NCBI GenBank assembly: GCA_027577595.1
Contig: JANBRJ010000004.1
Span: forward strand, 1 to 64,000
DNA from: Coemansia sp. RSA 487
Taxonomy: Eukaryota > Kickxellomycota > Kickxellomycetes > Kickxellales > Kickxellaceae
Reading direction: 5' to 3'
DNA length: 64,000 bases
In this document: positions 9,425 to 21,264 of the stretch, one piece after another
Layout of the letters: each line of letters begins with the position of its first letter
Position numbering within the stretch: position 1 is the stretch's first letter
Notes under the pieces: model-generated
The model's database searches: none
What the model was told of the DNA's origin: nothing
What the model saw: only the letters and a program-made list of their open reading frames with translations
Program-made: the position numbers and the translations under genes

Positions 9425-10266
9425 TTTCCAGATAAAGGGAGAAAATAATGTCTTTAATAATAAAGCTGAAGACAAAAGAGAATAAACGGGCGGTGGGTTT
9501 TATCCACCTGAAGAGAGAAAATGCGCAGCACTTGTGCTGCACAGACAAAAAATGAGGCAAGGGCTGTTTTCTGTTGATTAGACACGTATCCTGCGCGCTC
9601 TTGTGTATTAAATCAAGCCACTGCGCGTTCTATCACATGACCAAAGCACAGGCTCTGAGGGGAAAAGGGGGACAACACCTTTGTGCAGGCACGACAAAAC
9701 AACTTCAAAACCGCAAAACGAGAAAACATTGGAAATTTTGCATTGCATTCGCTTTTTCGTGTGTGCTCTTCTGATGTCTGGAGCTATGTCGCGTAAAAAC
9801 TATCACTGTCTTTCTAGCCTCAAGTTTACCACAATTACCACGCCTGCATCGGTTCTTTTCTACTCGGTTCCCACCTGTGAGAAACTTGTGCTCCATTTGA
9901 TATCAGATATTCGTACCGAAAAAAGCAACCACGCCTTTTTTCTTTCATATTTTTTGCTTTCATAACCTTTTCGAATTGTGCTCTTTTATTTCCTTTCTGG
10001 ATTTGTCCACTATTTCCATACTCTTTTTTCACGTCCTTTTTTGCAAGGCCTTCCTTTTGGGCATTTGCGCAGCACAGTATTACAAATCCTTGCATAGAAC
10101 GCGTTGGCTGTTCTTTTCTACTTTTTTTATTTGCAGGCTTGCTACTTTTGACGAGCTCTTACAAACGTACCATTACGCTGCGTTTCATCCAAGCAGAGAC
10201 AGCAGAAGAAAAGGGGGTGTGCACTGCAATAAAAGGGGACGACCTGTCGCACATTAACAGCTGACT
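9425..10266. other. Gene-free divergent promoter region
   Basis: It separates the minus-strand alkyltransferase from plus-strand HPC2. The sequence is T-rich, especially at 9935-10135. I see only unconvincing short ORFs and no RNA gene. Confidence 0.55.
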
Positions 10267-13008
10267 ATGGATCTTCCCGGCCGGCCACAAGCGGAAGTAA
10301 GCGAGCGAACGTGGCAGGCGTCGGCTACTCTGCATCCCGGATCGTGCACAATCGTTGACTGGCTTACTACAGCAGAGGCCGATGACACAGGGAGCGCAGA
10401 AAATGAACACGCGGAGCATTCCTCGGACGGGGGCTCAGATAGCGAGGGCTCGTCTGACGAAGGTGGAGGTGGCTATGTCAGCAACTCTAATGCTGTGCCG
10501 CCAGCAATAGCCAACGATCCCTTTTTTGCCCGGCTTTTGAAAAACGCCGAGCTCTACGACTCGAATACGAAAAAGCCGAACGCCAAAAAACGCGCAATCA
10601 GGCGCCGTGCCAAGGATGCCACAGAAGATGACTATGACTTGGAAGACCCATTTATTGACGACAGCGAGATTACATTTATGGACAACCACAGCCTAACCAA
10701 GAAGCAGCGTAAAAAACGGCGGAAGAAAAACGACGGGAACAACACGGAGACCGAGGGCCAAGCCGCCACAGAAACAGCGGCGGCTGATACTGAGGATCCA
10801 AACGGAAAGGCAGATTCAGCTACTGGCGGCACTAGCACCAATAATGCCAAGCCCGCTTTGGAGGGTGTTGCTTCGGCAAATGGCAAGAACGAGCCTGGCG
10901 CAACATTGCTTGATGATTTGGACAAGTACGAAGAGGATGACTTTTTTGTCTATTACGGACCACTCAACGAACTCCAAAGCGAAAACGAAGACGAGCAGTT
11001 TGAAAAGACCGACAAAAAGAAACGCTCTCGTAAGCGCCCCGAAAAGAAGCAGCCGTCAAAAGAGTCTGCACCTGCCAAACGAAAGTCCAACGGAACCGCG
11101 CAACCCAAAGGAACCGATGTCGCAGAGGCCTTGGCGGCAAAGAAAAAAGCTGATGGCAAGTCGCAGCACCGGCGGAGTAGCAGCGAGTCTGGCACATCAG
11201 CAAACATCGCGCAGATCCCAACAAATGGTCGAAAGTCAGGTGCTCGCACAAGCCGCAAGCTGGAATCTAGCAAGGCTACAAGCATGATCGAGCAGCCCGC
11301 CATTTCTGGTACTGCTGGTTCTGGTACAGAGGATGATGCTGGGCAGAGACGTCCGCCCGTACCAAATCACGACAGACCAGCAGCGGCATCATCCGCAAAA
11401 AATGCAAATGGAAATAAGGAAGGATATCCAGACCCGACTTTATCTGAACAAGACAGCCCTACCAGAAAGCATCACTTTAAACGGAGCGGAACGCCTTCAA
11501 CCTCAGGAATCACAACGTCGTCAACAGCCATCACCCCCGAAGACGCACTGGCAATCAGCGAAGCGAGGGAGTCGACACCAGAGATCGAAGCTGCTTTGGA
11601 GGAGCTGATTCAGGCGACAAAGAGCGAGGCGTTTGAAAACCGCCAGCGGTTCCCGTCGACGCTAAAGCCGCCTCTTCGCCAGGTATGCGAGCTTTCCATG
11701 GCCCGTGCATTAGATTACGACCGGTCAGTCCTGTCGCTACGGACGCCAGAGCACAAAATATTTGCGTGGTCCACACCGATGGACATTGTTGGATTCACCG
11801 CCGGAATATACCACCGCCTGGCTGGAGTTCTGCCATACAACCGCGCTACCGTGCGCAAGATTGTGAGCAAGCTTCTTGGCCATGATCTGCTGACGTGGAA
11901 GGAGCGGCAGCTGAAGCAGATAGAGGACGGGTTGAAAGCGCGTATCGATGAGCAGATCGAGCGCGGCATGGGATGGATACCCGTAGGTGCCCGCACCGGT
12001 ACAAAGGAAAGCGAGGACGGTACAGCGGGCGGAGCACAGGTACGGTGGCACTGGACGACGATCAGCAAACACATACTGTACCAATACATTGTCCTAACGC
12101 TCAGCATGAACGAGCTACGCAACCATCTGGGCCAGGGAGTGGGCAAGGACGGCGCGTACCGCGAGCAGCAGGCGCGAAAGGATGCGTATGCACACTTAGT
12201 CAACTTGTGGCCAGGATCGACCATGGTTACCTACGAAATCAGCCGTGCGTACAGCAGCCGCAAGTCGCTTGTGGAGAGGCAGAACAAGAAAACTGACGGC
12301 ACAACTGGGCCAACAAAGAGCGAGGTGTCGCCAACGGCAGGCCAACGCGCGCGGTCGCAGTCGACGCTGGAAACCACGCCTGTACCGCAAGCACAGCCAG
12401 AGTTTGTTGCCGATTCTGGGGGAAATGCACAAATATTGAAGACACCCGAGGTTTCAGCAGCAGGCGCGCCAGGGCAATCTATCCACAGCACGCCTGTGAT
12501 TTCTCGGTACGACAATGGGTTTGCGCCATCAAACCACAATATGTCTCCGTATCTACAGAACCCGGTACACTCGCCTCAGCAGCAACAGCAGCAGCAGATG
12601 GCATCTACGACTGGAGCTGAATACACCCATTCGTCACAGCGATACGATAGCCTTAATCAGCTTCCAGAACCGCCTATGCAAGTGTATGACGGTGGTGCGA
12701 ATGGGATGCCAGTGCACCAGCATTCGCCGCACCGCAACCCTTCAGCTTTTGATCGCCAGCCAGATCCATTTGCGCATGCTGGAGGCTATACACACACGGG
12801 TAGTGCACACATATCTCCGTATTATGGCGGCGGCAGCGAGCCTATAGCACAGCATGAGGGCCGCCAGCTCCAATTCCAGCCACAGCCACATCAGGACCAG
12901 CAAGATATGGGCAACGGCGGCAACGAAAACGCCAGCAACGAGGATGGCTACAAGAGCCCGGGATCCAGCAGATACAGCATGAGCGTGCACAACTTGACAT
13001 CACCATAA
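10267..13008 (+). CDS. HPC2: Hpc2/ubinuclein-like subunit of the HIR histone chaperone complex
   Basis: Hpc2/ubinuclein is the subunit through which the HIR complex contacts histone H3 for replication-independent nucleosome assembly and histone gene control. The Hpc2-related domain is split in this 913-residue protein. One part is YDLEDPFIDDSEI (about residues 123-135) and the other is YEEDDFFVYYGPLNEL (about 220-235), with a basic and acidic low-complexity linker between. Residues about 440-670 are more ordered, with conserved-looking helices such as NRATVRKIVSKLLGHDLLTW, probably the ubinuclein middle domain. The C-terminus is disordered, rich in Q, P and H, with a short polyQ run near residue 773. 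The N-terminus carries a Ser/Asp/Glu-rich stretch. One exon, no break. Confidence 0.85.
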   Translation: MDLPGRPQAEVSERTWQASATLHPGSCTIVDWLTTAEADDTGSAENEHAEHSSDGGSDSEGSSDEGGGGYVSNSNAVPPAIANDPFFARLLKNAELYDSNTKKPNAKKRAIRRRAKDATEDDYDLEDPFIDDSEITFMDNHSLTKKQRKKRRKKNDGNNTETEGQAATETAAADTEDPNGKADSATGGTSTNNAKPALEGVASANGKNEPGATLLDDLDKYEEDDFFVYYGPLNELQSENEDEQFEKTDKKKRSRKRPEKKQPSKESAPAKRKSNGTAQPKGTDVAEALAAKKKADGKSQHRRSSSESGTSANIAQIPTNGRKSGARTSRKLESSKATSMIEQPAISGTAGSGTEDDAGQRRPPVPNHDRPAAASSAKNANGNKEGYPDPTLSEQDSPTRKHHFKRSGTPSTSGITTSSTAITPEDALAISEARESTPEIEAALEELIQATKSEAFENRQRFPSTLKPPLRQVCELSMARALDYDRSVLSLRTPEHKIFAWSTPMDIVGFTAGIYHRLAGVLPYNRATVRKIVSKLLGHDLLTWKERQLKQIEDGLKARIDEQIERGMGWIPVGARTGTKESEDGTAGGAQVRWHWTTISKHILYQYIVLTLSMNELRNHLGQGVGKDGAYREQQARKDAYAHLVNLWPGSTMVTYEISRAYSSRKSLVERQNKKTDGTTGPTKSEVSPTAGQRARSQSTLETTPVPQAQPEFVADSGGNAQILKTPEVSAAGAPGQSIHSTPVISRYDNGFAPSNHNMSPYLQNPVHSPQQQQQQQMASTTGAEYTHSSQRYDSLNQLPEPPMQVYDGGANGMPVHQHSPHRNPSAFDRQPDPFAHAGGYTHTGSAHISPYYGGGSEPIAQHEGRQLQFQPQPHQDQQDMGNGGNENASNEDGYKSPGSSRYSMSVHNLTSP

Positions 13009-13127
13009 ATTATGTCTTTGTATCTTTTTACGTTCAATAACACATTCGCCAGCGGGGTCGACTATTATAAATTCCATTTCATAGTCATACAAGTGCAACT
13101 ATCAGTTACTCAATCTAAAGGTATATT

Positions 13128-13700
13128 TTAAGGGTTTCCGATAGAACCTCGCCCAAGATAGTTGTAGTTGTACGCGGAGCCGGGCTTGCTCACCAGCGGC
13201 AGTAGACCAAAGGCACGGGCGCGCTTGATGGCCTTTGCAACACGGTTCTGCGATTTTGCTGAGAGCAAGGACTTTTTCCTAGGCCTGATCTTGCCCATAT
13301 CGGTGATGAAATGCGCCAACATAGCCGTGTTCTTGTAGTGTCTAAGCGGATCGATGCCCAGCGACTTGAAGGGGTCATTGAGGACCGGCCGCTCGTCCAA
13401 TGTCTTTGGGAACACTTTTGTTTCGTTGCCGTCGTTAAGTTCGGACGGGTGATAGATGGTCTTTGGGTGGAATCTCTTTTTGTACCGCGAGCTCTCGTAC
13501 ACCACGGCCGGAGTTTCTGCTATGGGCTCCACTATGTGGTCCACCTTCTTCCTTAATTTTGCGCGCAGGGCGGAAGAGGATCCATCCGCTTGCTGTTGTC
13601 CTTTTCCGAACGATTTCCCTCCACCAGTTGTGGCTACCCCGCGTGCTAGCGGAGCGGCGACGCAAGAATTCTTGGCAAGACGCGCGGCAAGCGAGAACAT
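13128..13700 (-). CDS. Mitochondrial small-subunit ribosomal protein bS18m
   Basis: The first ATG is at 13700 (the frame opens at a TTG six bases earlier), giving 190 residues. The N-terminus MFSLAARLAKNS and the following Ala/Arg-rich stretch look like a mitochondrial presequence. The bS18 fold is at residues about 120-180: LAHFITDMGKIRPRKKSLLS, then QNRVAKAIKRARAFGLLPLV, which matches the rRNA-binding helix of S18. The spacer (about 35-115) is longer than in bacteria, as is usual for mitochondrial forms. Its stop lies 120 bp from the stop of the convergent HPC2 gene. The 5' leader contains GAAAA repeats (plus strand 13711-13730). Confidence 0.9.
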   Translation of the reverse strand: MFSLAARLAKNSCVAAPLARGVATTGGGKSFGKGQQQADGSSSALRAKLRKKVDHIVEPIAETPAVVYESSRYKKRFHPKTIYHPSELNDGNETKVFPKTLDERPVLNDPFKSLGIDPLRHYKNTAMLAHFITDMGKIRPRKKSLLSAKSQNRVAKAIKRARAFGLLPLVSKPGSAYNYNYLGRGSIGNP

Positions 13701-14139
13701 TGGCAAGTACGAAAAGAAAAGAAAAGAAAAGAGAGACCTTTAATCGAATCGAATCCAAAGAAAAGCAATTGTAAAATTAGAAGTGAAGTAAAGCTATAAA
13801 AGATAAAACATGAAAGAGGGAATGAACCAAAAAAAAGCAGATTGGGCGATTGTGATTAATACGATGTGCCAATTTAATCAAGGCAACTGATACGTTTTTA
13901 AAACGCTTGGATCAAGTTTATGTTAACAAGAACAGCGCCAAGTTGTTTAGCCTAGATACTATTACTTTAAACTAGAATAATAAGAAGTGAAAAGGAGGAG
14001 AAGGGAAAGGAAGAAAGTAGGTAAATGTGTACTCAACGGACGGGCCATGGAATAAGATAGCAAGTAATAGAAAAACGATAAGGGTTAGCCTGAGCGAGTA
14101 CCATTCCGGTATATTAAAAAGAAGAAAAGAACAAGAGAT
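13701..14139. other. Intergenic region with purine repeat
   Basis: Upstream of bS18m and downstream of ARF6, both on the minus strand. It holds four GAAAA units at 13711-13730 and is otherwise A-rich with no feature I can support. Confidence 0.55.
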
Positions 14140-15824
<1,685 letters not shown>

Positions 15825-16988
15825 TTAGTACTGGTTGCGCAAGGCGCTGCTTGACGTGTGGACGGTCTCCAGGAATACACGCAGGTGCTCTGGATCGTGC
15901 GTAGGCATCATTCCATGCCCGAGGTTGGCGATATGCAGTGAAGGCCCAAACGCCTTACACATCTCGTCGGTGCGCTCGCGGATGATCTGCGGGTCGCCAA
16001 AAAGCAGCGTCGGATCCAAATTGCCCTGGAGAACAACAGGATGGCGGCGTTGCACACCCTTGGCAGCAACAGCTGCATCTACACGGGCACGCGCAGTACT
16101 TGGGTCAATCGTCCAATCCAACGAAACCACGTCGTACTCGGTATCTGTGGCCAGCGATTCGAGTGCATAGTGCGCGCCCTTGGCAAACACGGTGAGCGGA
16201 ACGTCTGGGTGCTTGCTCTTGACACGCGCGGCAATGCGGGCCAAGTATGGGAGTGAGAACTCTGCAAAGTCGCGGGGACCAAGCTCACTAGCCCAGGACT
16301 CAAAGACCTGTGCGGCCTGGGCGCCAGCATCGATCTGGCCGACCAGGAACTCGGCAGCGACGTCAGCGATGCGGCCAAGCAGCTCGTGTGCAGCAGTTCT
16401 GTGACGGAACAGCCACTCCTTTGCGCGCGCAAAGGTCTTTGACCCACCACCCTCGATCATGTACGCCATCAGTGTCCATGGCGCACCGATAAACCCAAGC
16501 AGCGGAACTTGGCCGCCGAGCGCGTGGCGCGTGTTTGTGATGGCCCTGTACACGTAGCTTAGCTCCTGGGTCACAGAGAACCCTTTGGCTCTATCGACCA
16601 GCCGACCCATGTCTTCCGGCCCTGTCAGCGGCTTGGGGAAGTGCGGGCCCTTCCCAGGTATCATTTGTACCTCCAACCCCATCGCTTGCGGGATCACCAA
16701 GATATCGGAAAAGATAATCGCCGCGTCAAGGAGCCCAGCGTACCGCCGGAGCGGCTGGATCGTCACATCCGTTGCCAGCGCCGGTGTCTGGCACACGTTA
16801 AAGAACTCGTTCTCGACTCGAACCGCGCGGAATTCGGGCAGGTACCGCCCTGCCTGCCTCATGCACCATACCGGTGCACGTTCGGTCTTCTCGCCCCGTG
16901 CAGCGCGCAGGTAAAGGTCGTTCTTCAGCGGCGGGAAGCTTGTTGTGTCGAAATTGACCTCAGGGACGACGTTCTTTGTCTCTGGCAT
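15825..16988 (-). CDS. HEM12: Uroporphyrinogen decarboxylase
   Basis: It removes four carboxyl groups from uroporphyrinogen III to give coproporphyrinogen III in the cytosolic part of haem synthesis. The first ATG (16988) gives 387 residues; the frame opens seven codons earlier at a TTG. Signature 1 is present as APVWCMRQAGRYLPEF (near residue 45), with the Arg residues that bind substrate carboxylates. The catalytic Asp is in IIFSDILVIPQAMG. Signature 2 appears as LLGFIGAPWTLMAYMIEGG, and HGMMPTHDPEHL near the C-terminus is the expected closing motif. Length and motifs indicate an intact enzyme. Confidence 0.96.
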   Translation of the reverse strand: MPETKNVVPEVNFDTTSFPPLKNDLYLRAARGEKTERAPVWCMRQAGRYLPEFRAVRVENEFFNVCQTPALATDVTIQPLRRYAGLLDAAIIFSDILVIPQAMGLEVQMIPGKGPHFPKPLTGPEDMGRLVDRAKGFSVTQELSYVYRAITNTRHALGGQVPLLGFIGAPWTLMAYMIEGGGSKTFARAKEWLFRHRTAAHELLGRIADVAAEFLVGQIDAGAQAAQVFESWASELGPRDFAEFSLPYLARIAARVKSKHPDVPLTVFAKGAHYALESLATDTEYDVVSLDWTIDPSTARARVDAAVAAKGVQRRHPVVLQGNLDPTLLFGDPQIIRERTDEMCKAFGPSLHIANLGHGMMPTHDPEHLRVFLETVHTSSSALRNQY

Positions 16989-17378
16989 AGCTATGCTTCT
17001 TAATTTCAAGTGTTTTCGGATTTGCCAAGGCTTAATTAGCTGCTTTACAAATAAAACACTAGCTGGACAAAAACAACAGACAGAATATAGAAAAGTATAT
17101 AGAGTAGAGTATAAAACGTGTCTGCGAGTTCAATATTTGAAAAACTTTCAAATTGTGATCAGTGGTTTTTTTCCACTCTTTTCGCCCTATTTCGTCAAAT
17201 CCAATCTTCATCTACAGCAAAGCAGCTGGCCCGTGTTGCAGTGAACAAGATAACAGTTATGAAAACAAGACATGTATGTATATAGACGATATGAAAACAA
17301 GCCAAAAAAGAAAGTATTATTGGTCTTCCGCCCTTCCCCTCTTGAGCGAAGGAATTGGAAAAAGTAAACCAAACTCCT
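16989..17378. other. Intergenic region between HEM12 and TIM9
   Basis: A+T-rich, with the upstream region of HEM12 and the 3' region of TIM9, both minus strand. Nothing else seen. Confidence 0.5.
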
Positions 17379-17660
17379 TTAGAACCCGGCGGCCTTCGAC
17401 TGCTCCTCCATAAGCTTGGCATTCTCCTCAGCAAACCGTTGGCCAATACGCTCATTGAGCTTCATGTTCTTCAGCGTGCAGCGAGTGGTGCACGTAAGCT
17501 CCTTGTCGCTGAGCTTATTTGATGTAAAGTCGGAGACGCAGTCATCGAAGCACCGCCCGACGAGATTCGAGTACATGCGCATAAAGTCCTTGAGCTGCTT
17601 CTGCTCCATCACCTGCTGCAGGCGCTGCTCCTGGTACGACTGTCCGTATCCGCTGTACAT
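17379..17660 (-). CDS. TIM9: Mitochondrial small Tim chaperone Tim9
   Basis: Small Tim proteins form a hexameric chaperone that carries hydrophobic precursors across the intermembrane space to TIM22. This 93-residue protein has the twin CX3C motif: Cys37-x3-Cys41 and Cys57-x3-Cys61, which form two disulfides after Mia40 import. The sequence MEQKQLKDFMRMYSNLV, the DFTSNKLSDKE segment between the pairs and IGQRFAEEN after them match Tim9 better than Tim10, Tim8 or Tim13. It has a single exon and a clear ATG. Confidence 0.94.
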   Translation of the reverse strand: MYSGYGQSYQEQRLQQVMEQKQLKDFMRMYSNLVGRCFDDCVSDFTSNKLSDKELTCTTRCTLKNMKLNERIGQRFAEENAKLMEEQSKAAGF

Positions 17661-18181
17661 TTCGTTCTGATTTTAAAAGCGCACCAAAAAGGGGGAAGAT
17701 AGAGGAGCCAAAAATGATGTGATCAATGAAAGAAAAAAGATACAACTGCAACTCCTTTCAAAGTGCAAAATCTGGATCTTTTCTTTCAGTGATAGCTGCA
17801 CTGATTAGCCAGATCAACCACAACAAGCTTTTCAGCTATCTTCTGATCAAGCTTGCCTTTATAAAATCGCAAAAAAAAAAGTGCTAAAACTATAACTGCG
17901 GTTTGCAAAGATTTTCTGTTCTTTCTCCTTTCCAACATTTTTCTCTTGTAATAGATTTTTATTATTGCTTTTACATTTCTGCAACTACACCACAGAGCTG
18001 GAGAGGAATATACGGTTTTTTGTTTGCTGCGGCACGTACAATAACTACAGAGAGAGACCACAGGGAGCATAAATAGATAGCCGCAGGGTACATCCAAGCA
18101 CTTTATACATAGCTAAAGTATATATTTCTTCCTTTTATTTTGATAGCTATCGGTATATTTTATTAAGCCAAAAGCCAAATA
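17661..18181. other. Divergent promoter region TIM9/LSG1
   Basis: Holds the upstream regions of minus-strand TIM9 and plus-strand LSG1. A+T-rich; no repeat, RNA gene or ORF I would defend. Confidence 0.5.
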
Positions 18182-20215
18182 ATGCCACGCAGATCCAAAG
18201 TCAACTCATCGCTGGGAAAATCGATTATTCGCAGCCGGTTCGAGGGCAAGCGGCGGCCGACAGAACGGGACACGGAGCTGCACACAACCGACCTCAACGA
18301 CGGGCCATCATGGACCAAGCTGCAGTCCATTACTGAACAACGGGACCTAGACGAGTTCCTGCATACGGCGGAACTGGCCGGTACCGAGTTCACAGCCGAG
18401 CGCATGAACGTCAAGATTATTTCGGCCGACCAAACCACTAACCCGTTCCTCCTGTCCGCCGATGAGGAAAAGGAGACGCTGAAAAGGCACTCTGAGCACC
18501 GAAACAAGTTGCGGGTGCCGCGCAGACCTGAGTGGGATTCCACCACCACTCCTGCCCAGCTGCACCGCGCCGAGCGCAACGCCTTCATGGACTGGCGCCG
18601 CGATCTGGCGCACTTGCAAGAGGACAAGGGCTTGCTGCTCACGCCGTTTGAGCGCAACCTGGAGGTGTGGCGCCAGCTTTGGCGTGTACTCGAGAGATCA
18701 CATTTGGTTGTGCAAATTGTCGATGCGCGTAACCCGCTGCTGTTCAGAAGCGAGGACCTTGTCGAGTACGTACGCGAGATCGATGCACGCAAAAAGTGCA
18801 TCCTTTTGATCAACAAGGCCGATATGCTGACAGAGTTCCAGCGCACCGCATGGGCCGAGTACTTTGAGCAAGAGGGGATCAGCTATCTGTTCTTCTCAGC
18901 CAAGGTGAGCAACGAGGAGATCCAGAAAGAGCGCGAGCGCGAAGAGGAAGCCAAGCTTTCGGAGGAGCTGAAGCAGAGCATGACTATGTCTGATGGATAT
19001 AGCATAGACGACAAAGCAGCACCGATACAACAAGAGGAGAGCATGGAACCACCAAAGGAGCTTACCAAGGAACAGGCTGCCAATGTCGCTATGGAGGAGT
19101 TCGAGGCCCAGATCAGGGCGGTTGATCTTGCCGACTCGGAGCTGCGCACACGCGTGCTGACGCCAACCGAGCTGGTGTCGATCCTGATTCGCTCGTGCCC
19201 AAAGATCGCCGACGAGTACTCGCACAACCGGCTGATGATCGGGCTTGTCGGGTACCCGAACGTCGGCAAGTCGTCGACCATCAACGCGCTGGTGGGATCC
19301 AAGAAAGTTAATGTCGGGTCGATGCCTGGAAAGACCAAGCACTTCCAGACCATCCACCTGACCAAGGATGTCGTGCTGTGTGATTGCCCGGGTCTGGTGT
19401 TCCCGACATTTGCCACCACGCAGGCAGACATGGTGTGCAACGGCGTGCTGCCCATCGACCAGTTGCGCGAGTTCACCGGCCCCAGCGGCCTGATCGCCCG
19501 CAGGATTCCCAAGTGGGTCATCGAGGCCATGTACGGTATCGAGGTCCGCATCCGCCCTGAGGAGGAGGGCGGCGATGGCATCCCCACCGCAGAGGAGCTG
19601 CTGACGTCCTATGCTGCCGCCCGCGGCATGTTCAAGGGCGGCGAAGGTAACCCCGACGAGTCGCGCGCCGCCCGCGTGCTGCTCAAGGACTACGTCAACG
19701 GCAAGCTGGTCTTCTGCCGCCCGCCACCGAGCTGGACTGCTGGCTCTGCCTCCGATTTCAACAAGGAGCATTATGACCCGGCCAACGTGGCCAGACGCAC
19801 AAAGCATCTCGTCGAAAGCTCTGACGCTATCGACGACGATACCAACGCCACCGACACCCAAGGGTACACAATAAAGCATGCCGCTAGCGACCGCAGAACC
19901 GTCAGAAATGTAATTGCCGCCAACACGACAGGTTCAGCGAAGGTCGACGCGCTGGACAGCAGCTTCTTTGACGCACGCACCGCGCTGCTCCATGCCCAGC
20001 GTCGTGGCAAGTCGCACCAGGTCAAGCAGGGCAATGGCTATGCGCAGATGCAGGTTGCTGCTGCTGCGCGCCCGCGGGTCAACGACCGCGGCGAGACCAT
20101 TGGAGCTGGCTCCGACCAGGCATCGATGGGCACATTGAACAAAGCCGACAAGCGCCACAAGAAAAAGAAGGCAGGTAAAAACCGAGGTGATGGTACGCTT
20201 GGCGAATACATCTAG
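18182..20215 (+). CDS. LSG1: Cytoplasmic 60S-maturation GTPase Lsg1
   Basis: Lsg1 releases the export adaptor Nmd3 from pre-60S subunits in the cytoplasm. The protein (677 residues) is a circularly permuted GTPase, as expected for this family. G4 (INKADML, about residue 210) comes before G1 (GYPNVGKSS, about 355-363), and G3 (DCPG, about 400) follows. Before G4 lies HLVVQIVDARNPLLFRSEDL, the usual YlqF-type lead-in. The N-terminus with SIIRSRFEGKRRPTERDTE is typical of Lsg1. An acidic/charged insert sits between G4 and G1 (about 245-315). The C-terminus ends in a lysine-rich tail (KRHKKKKAGKNRG). It lacks an intron. Confidence 0.95.
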   Translation: MPRRSKVNSSLGKSIIRSRFEGKRRPTERDTELHTTDLNDGPSWTKLQSITEQRDLDEFLHTAELAGTEFTAERMNVKIISADQTTNPFLLSADEEKETLKRHSEHRNKLRVPRRPEWDSTTTPAQLHRAERNAFMDWRRDLAHLQEDKGLLLTPFERNLEVWRQLWRVLERSHLVVQIVDARNPLLFRSEDLVEYVREIDARKKCILLINKADMLTEFQRTAWAEYFEQEGISYLFFSAKVSNEEIQKEREREEEAKLSEELKQSMTMSDGYSIDDKAAPIQQEESMEPPKELTKEQAANVAMEEFEAQIRAVDLADSELRTRVLTPTELVSILIRSCPKIADEYSHNRLMIGLVGYPNVGKSSTINALVGSKKVNVGSMPGKTKHFQTIHLTKDVVLCDCPGLVFPTFATTQADMVCNGVLPIDQLREFTGPSGLIARRIPKWVIEAMYGIEVRIRPEEEGGDGIPTAEELLTSYAAARGMFKGGEGNPDESRAARVLLKDYVNGKLVFCRPPPSWTAGSASDFNKEHYDPANVARRTKHLVESSDAIDDDTNATDTQGYTIKHAASDRRTVRNVIAANTTGSAKVDALDSSFFDARTALLHAQRRGKSHQVKQGNGYAQMQVAAAARPRVNDRGETIGAGSDQASMGTLNKADKRHKKKKAGKNRGDGTLGEYI

Positions 20216-21264
20216 ACTGAGTGCTGTGATTGGCTGGCGCGTTTTAATCCAATTTCTCGATTTTGCAATATAGTTTTGTGTGGGAAATCGATGCTGATTG
20301 GCTGAGCATCCCTGATTATTTGATTTTTTTTGGGGAGGCGGGATTGATGAATCGCGAGGTTTTGCATTTTGTCAGCAGGAAATTGCTGAACAGGTTCAAA
20401 AAATAAAAAAAGCAGTGCCTGTGCGAAAAAAAGATGGCTTGCAACTTTTCCATTCTTTGAGCATTTCAAATCCCCCAAATTTTCATGCCAGAATTTTTTC
20501 TTCCTGTCTTCATCCTTCACACCCCGTCTAGGTGATCTTAATCTCTTTTTATTTCCTTCCTGTTGAATAATTATACTTTTATTAACACCTATGTTCAAAG
20601 CTGGTAAGTTTTTTAAATAAAGCGCCTCTCCTTCTCCACTTTCTTTCTGTTTGTGCCATGGTCCCACTAGAGCCCCTGTTGTCTTGATGTGCTTGTATCA
20701 CAGGACGAAATTGGGTCTCTTTTCTCCCAGAGCACAAAACGCGTGCTTGTCAAGTTTTGCTTGACCATGTCAATACACTATTTTATAGTTTGGGTCTGCT
20801 GCTTTTGGAAAAGAACGGACGGTCATCATTGTTGCGATTTGAATCTACATCGCAGCAGTCGTTTGGCCCACGACGCGGGGTGCTGTCTTTGCGTGTTCTC
20901 TAGAAGCAAGTAGCAGAATCATCTTCTTCCACCACTACTCACTCTCTCCTTGTAAAATCACTCTTGTCAAAAAGGGGAAAAAGACCCTTGAAAAACAGTG
21001 GCTGTGTGCATAAGACAAGCGTCAGGTATTGGATACTGACAAAATAAAAGCATCATAGGTGATTGAGTGATCCTCTCGACCTTGCATTGATTAGTTTCCT
21101 GTCTTTCATGCTCAAAGCGCCTCTTCCTCTATAAACGAGCCCTGGGTAGCAGCATATAAGATGCTCTTTTTTTCTTTGGTTAAGCGCTTGCTGGAAATAT
21201 TACCCACTAATTTTCTCATCCACTCACTAACATCTACTGTCATCTTGTTGATGCCGGTTTAGAC
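20216..21264. other. 1 kb gene-free region between LSG1 and the trihelix gene
   Basis: Two ATTGGCT (inverted CCAAT-type) elements occur at about 20228 and 20296. The remainder is A+T-rich with pyrimidine tracts before 21265. No ORF or RNA gene stands out. Confidence 0.45.
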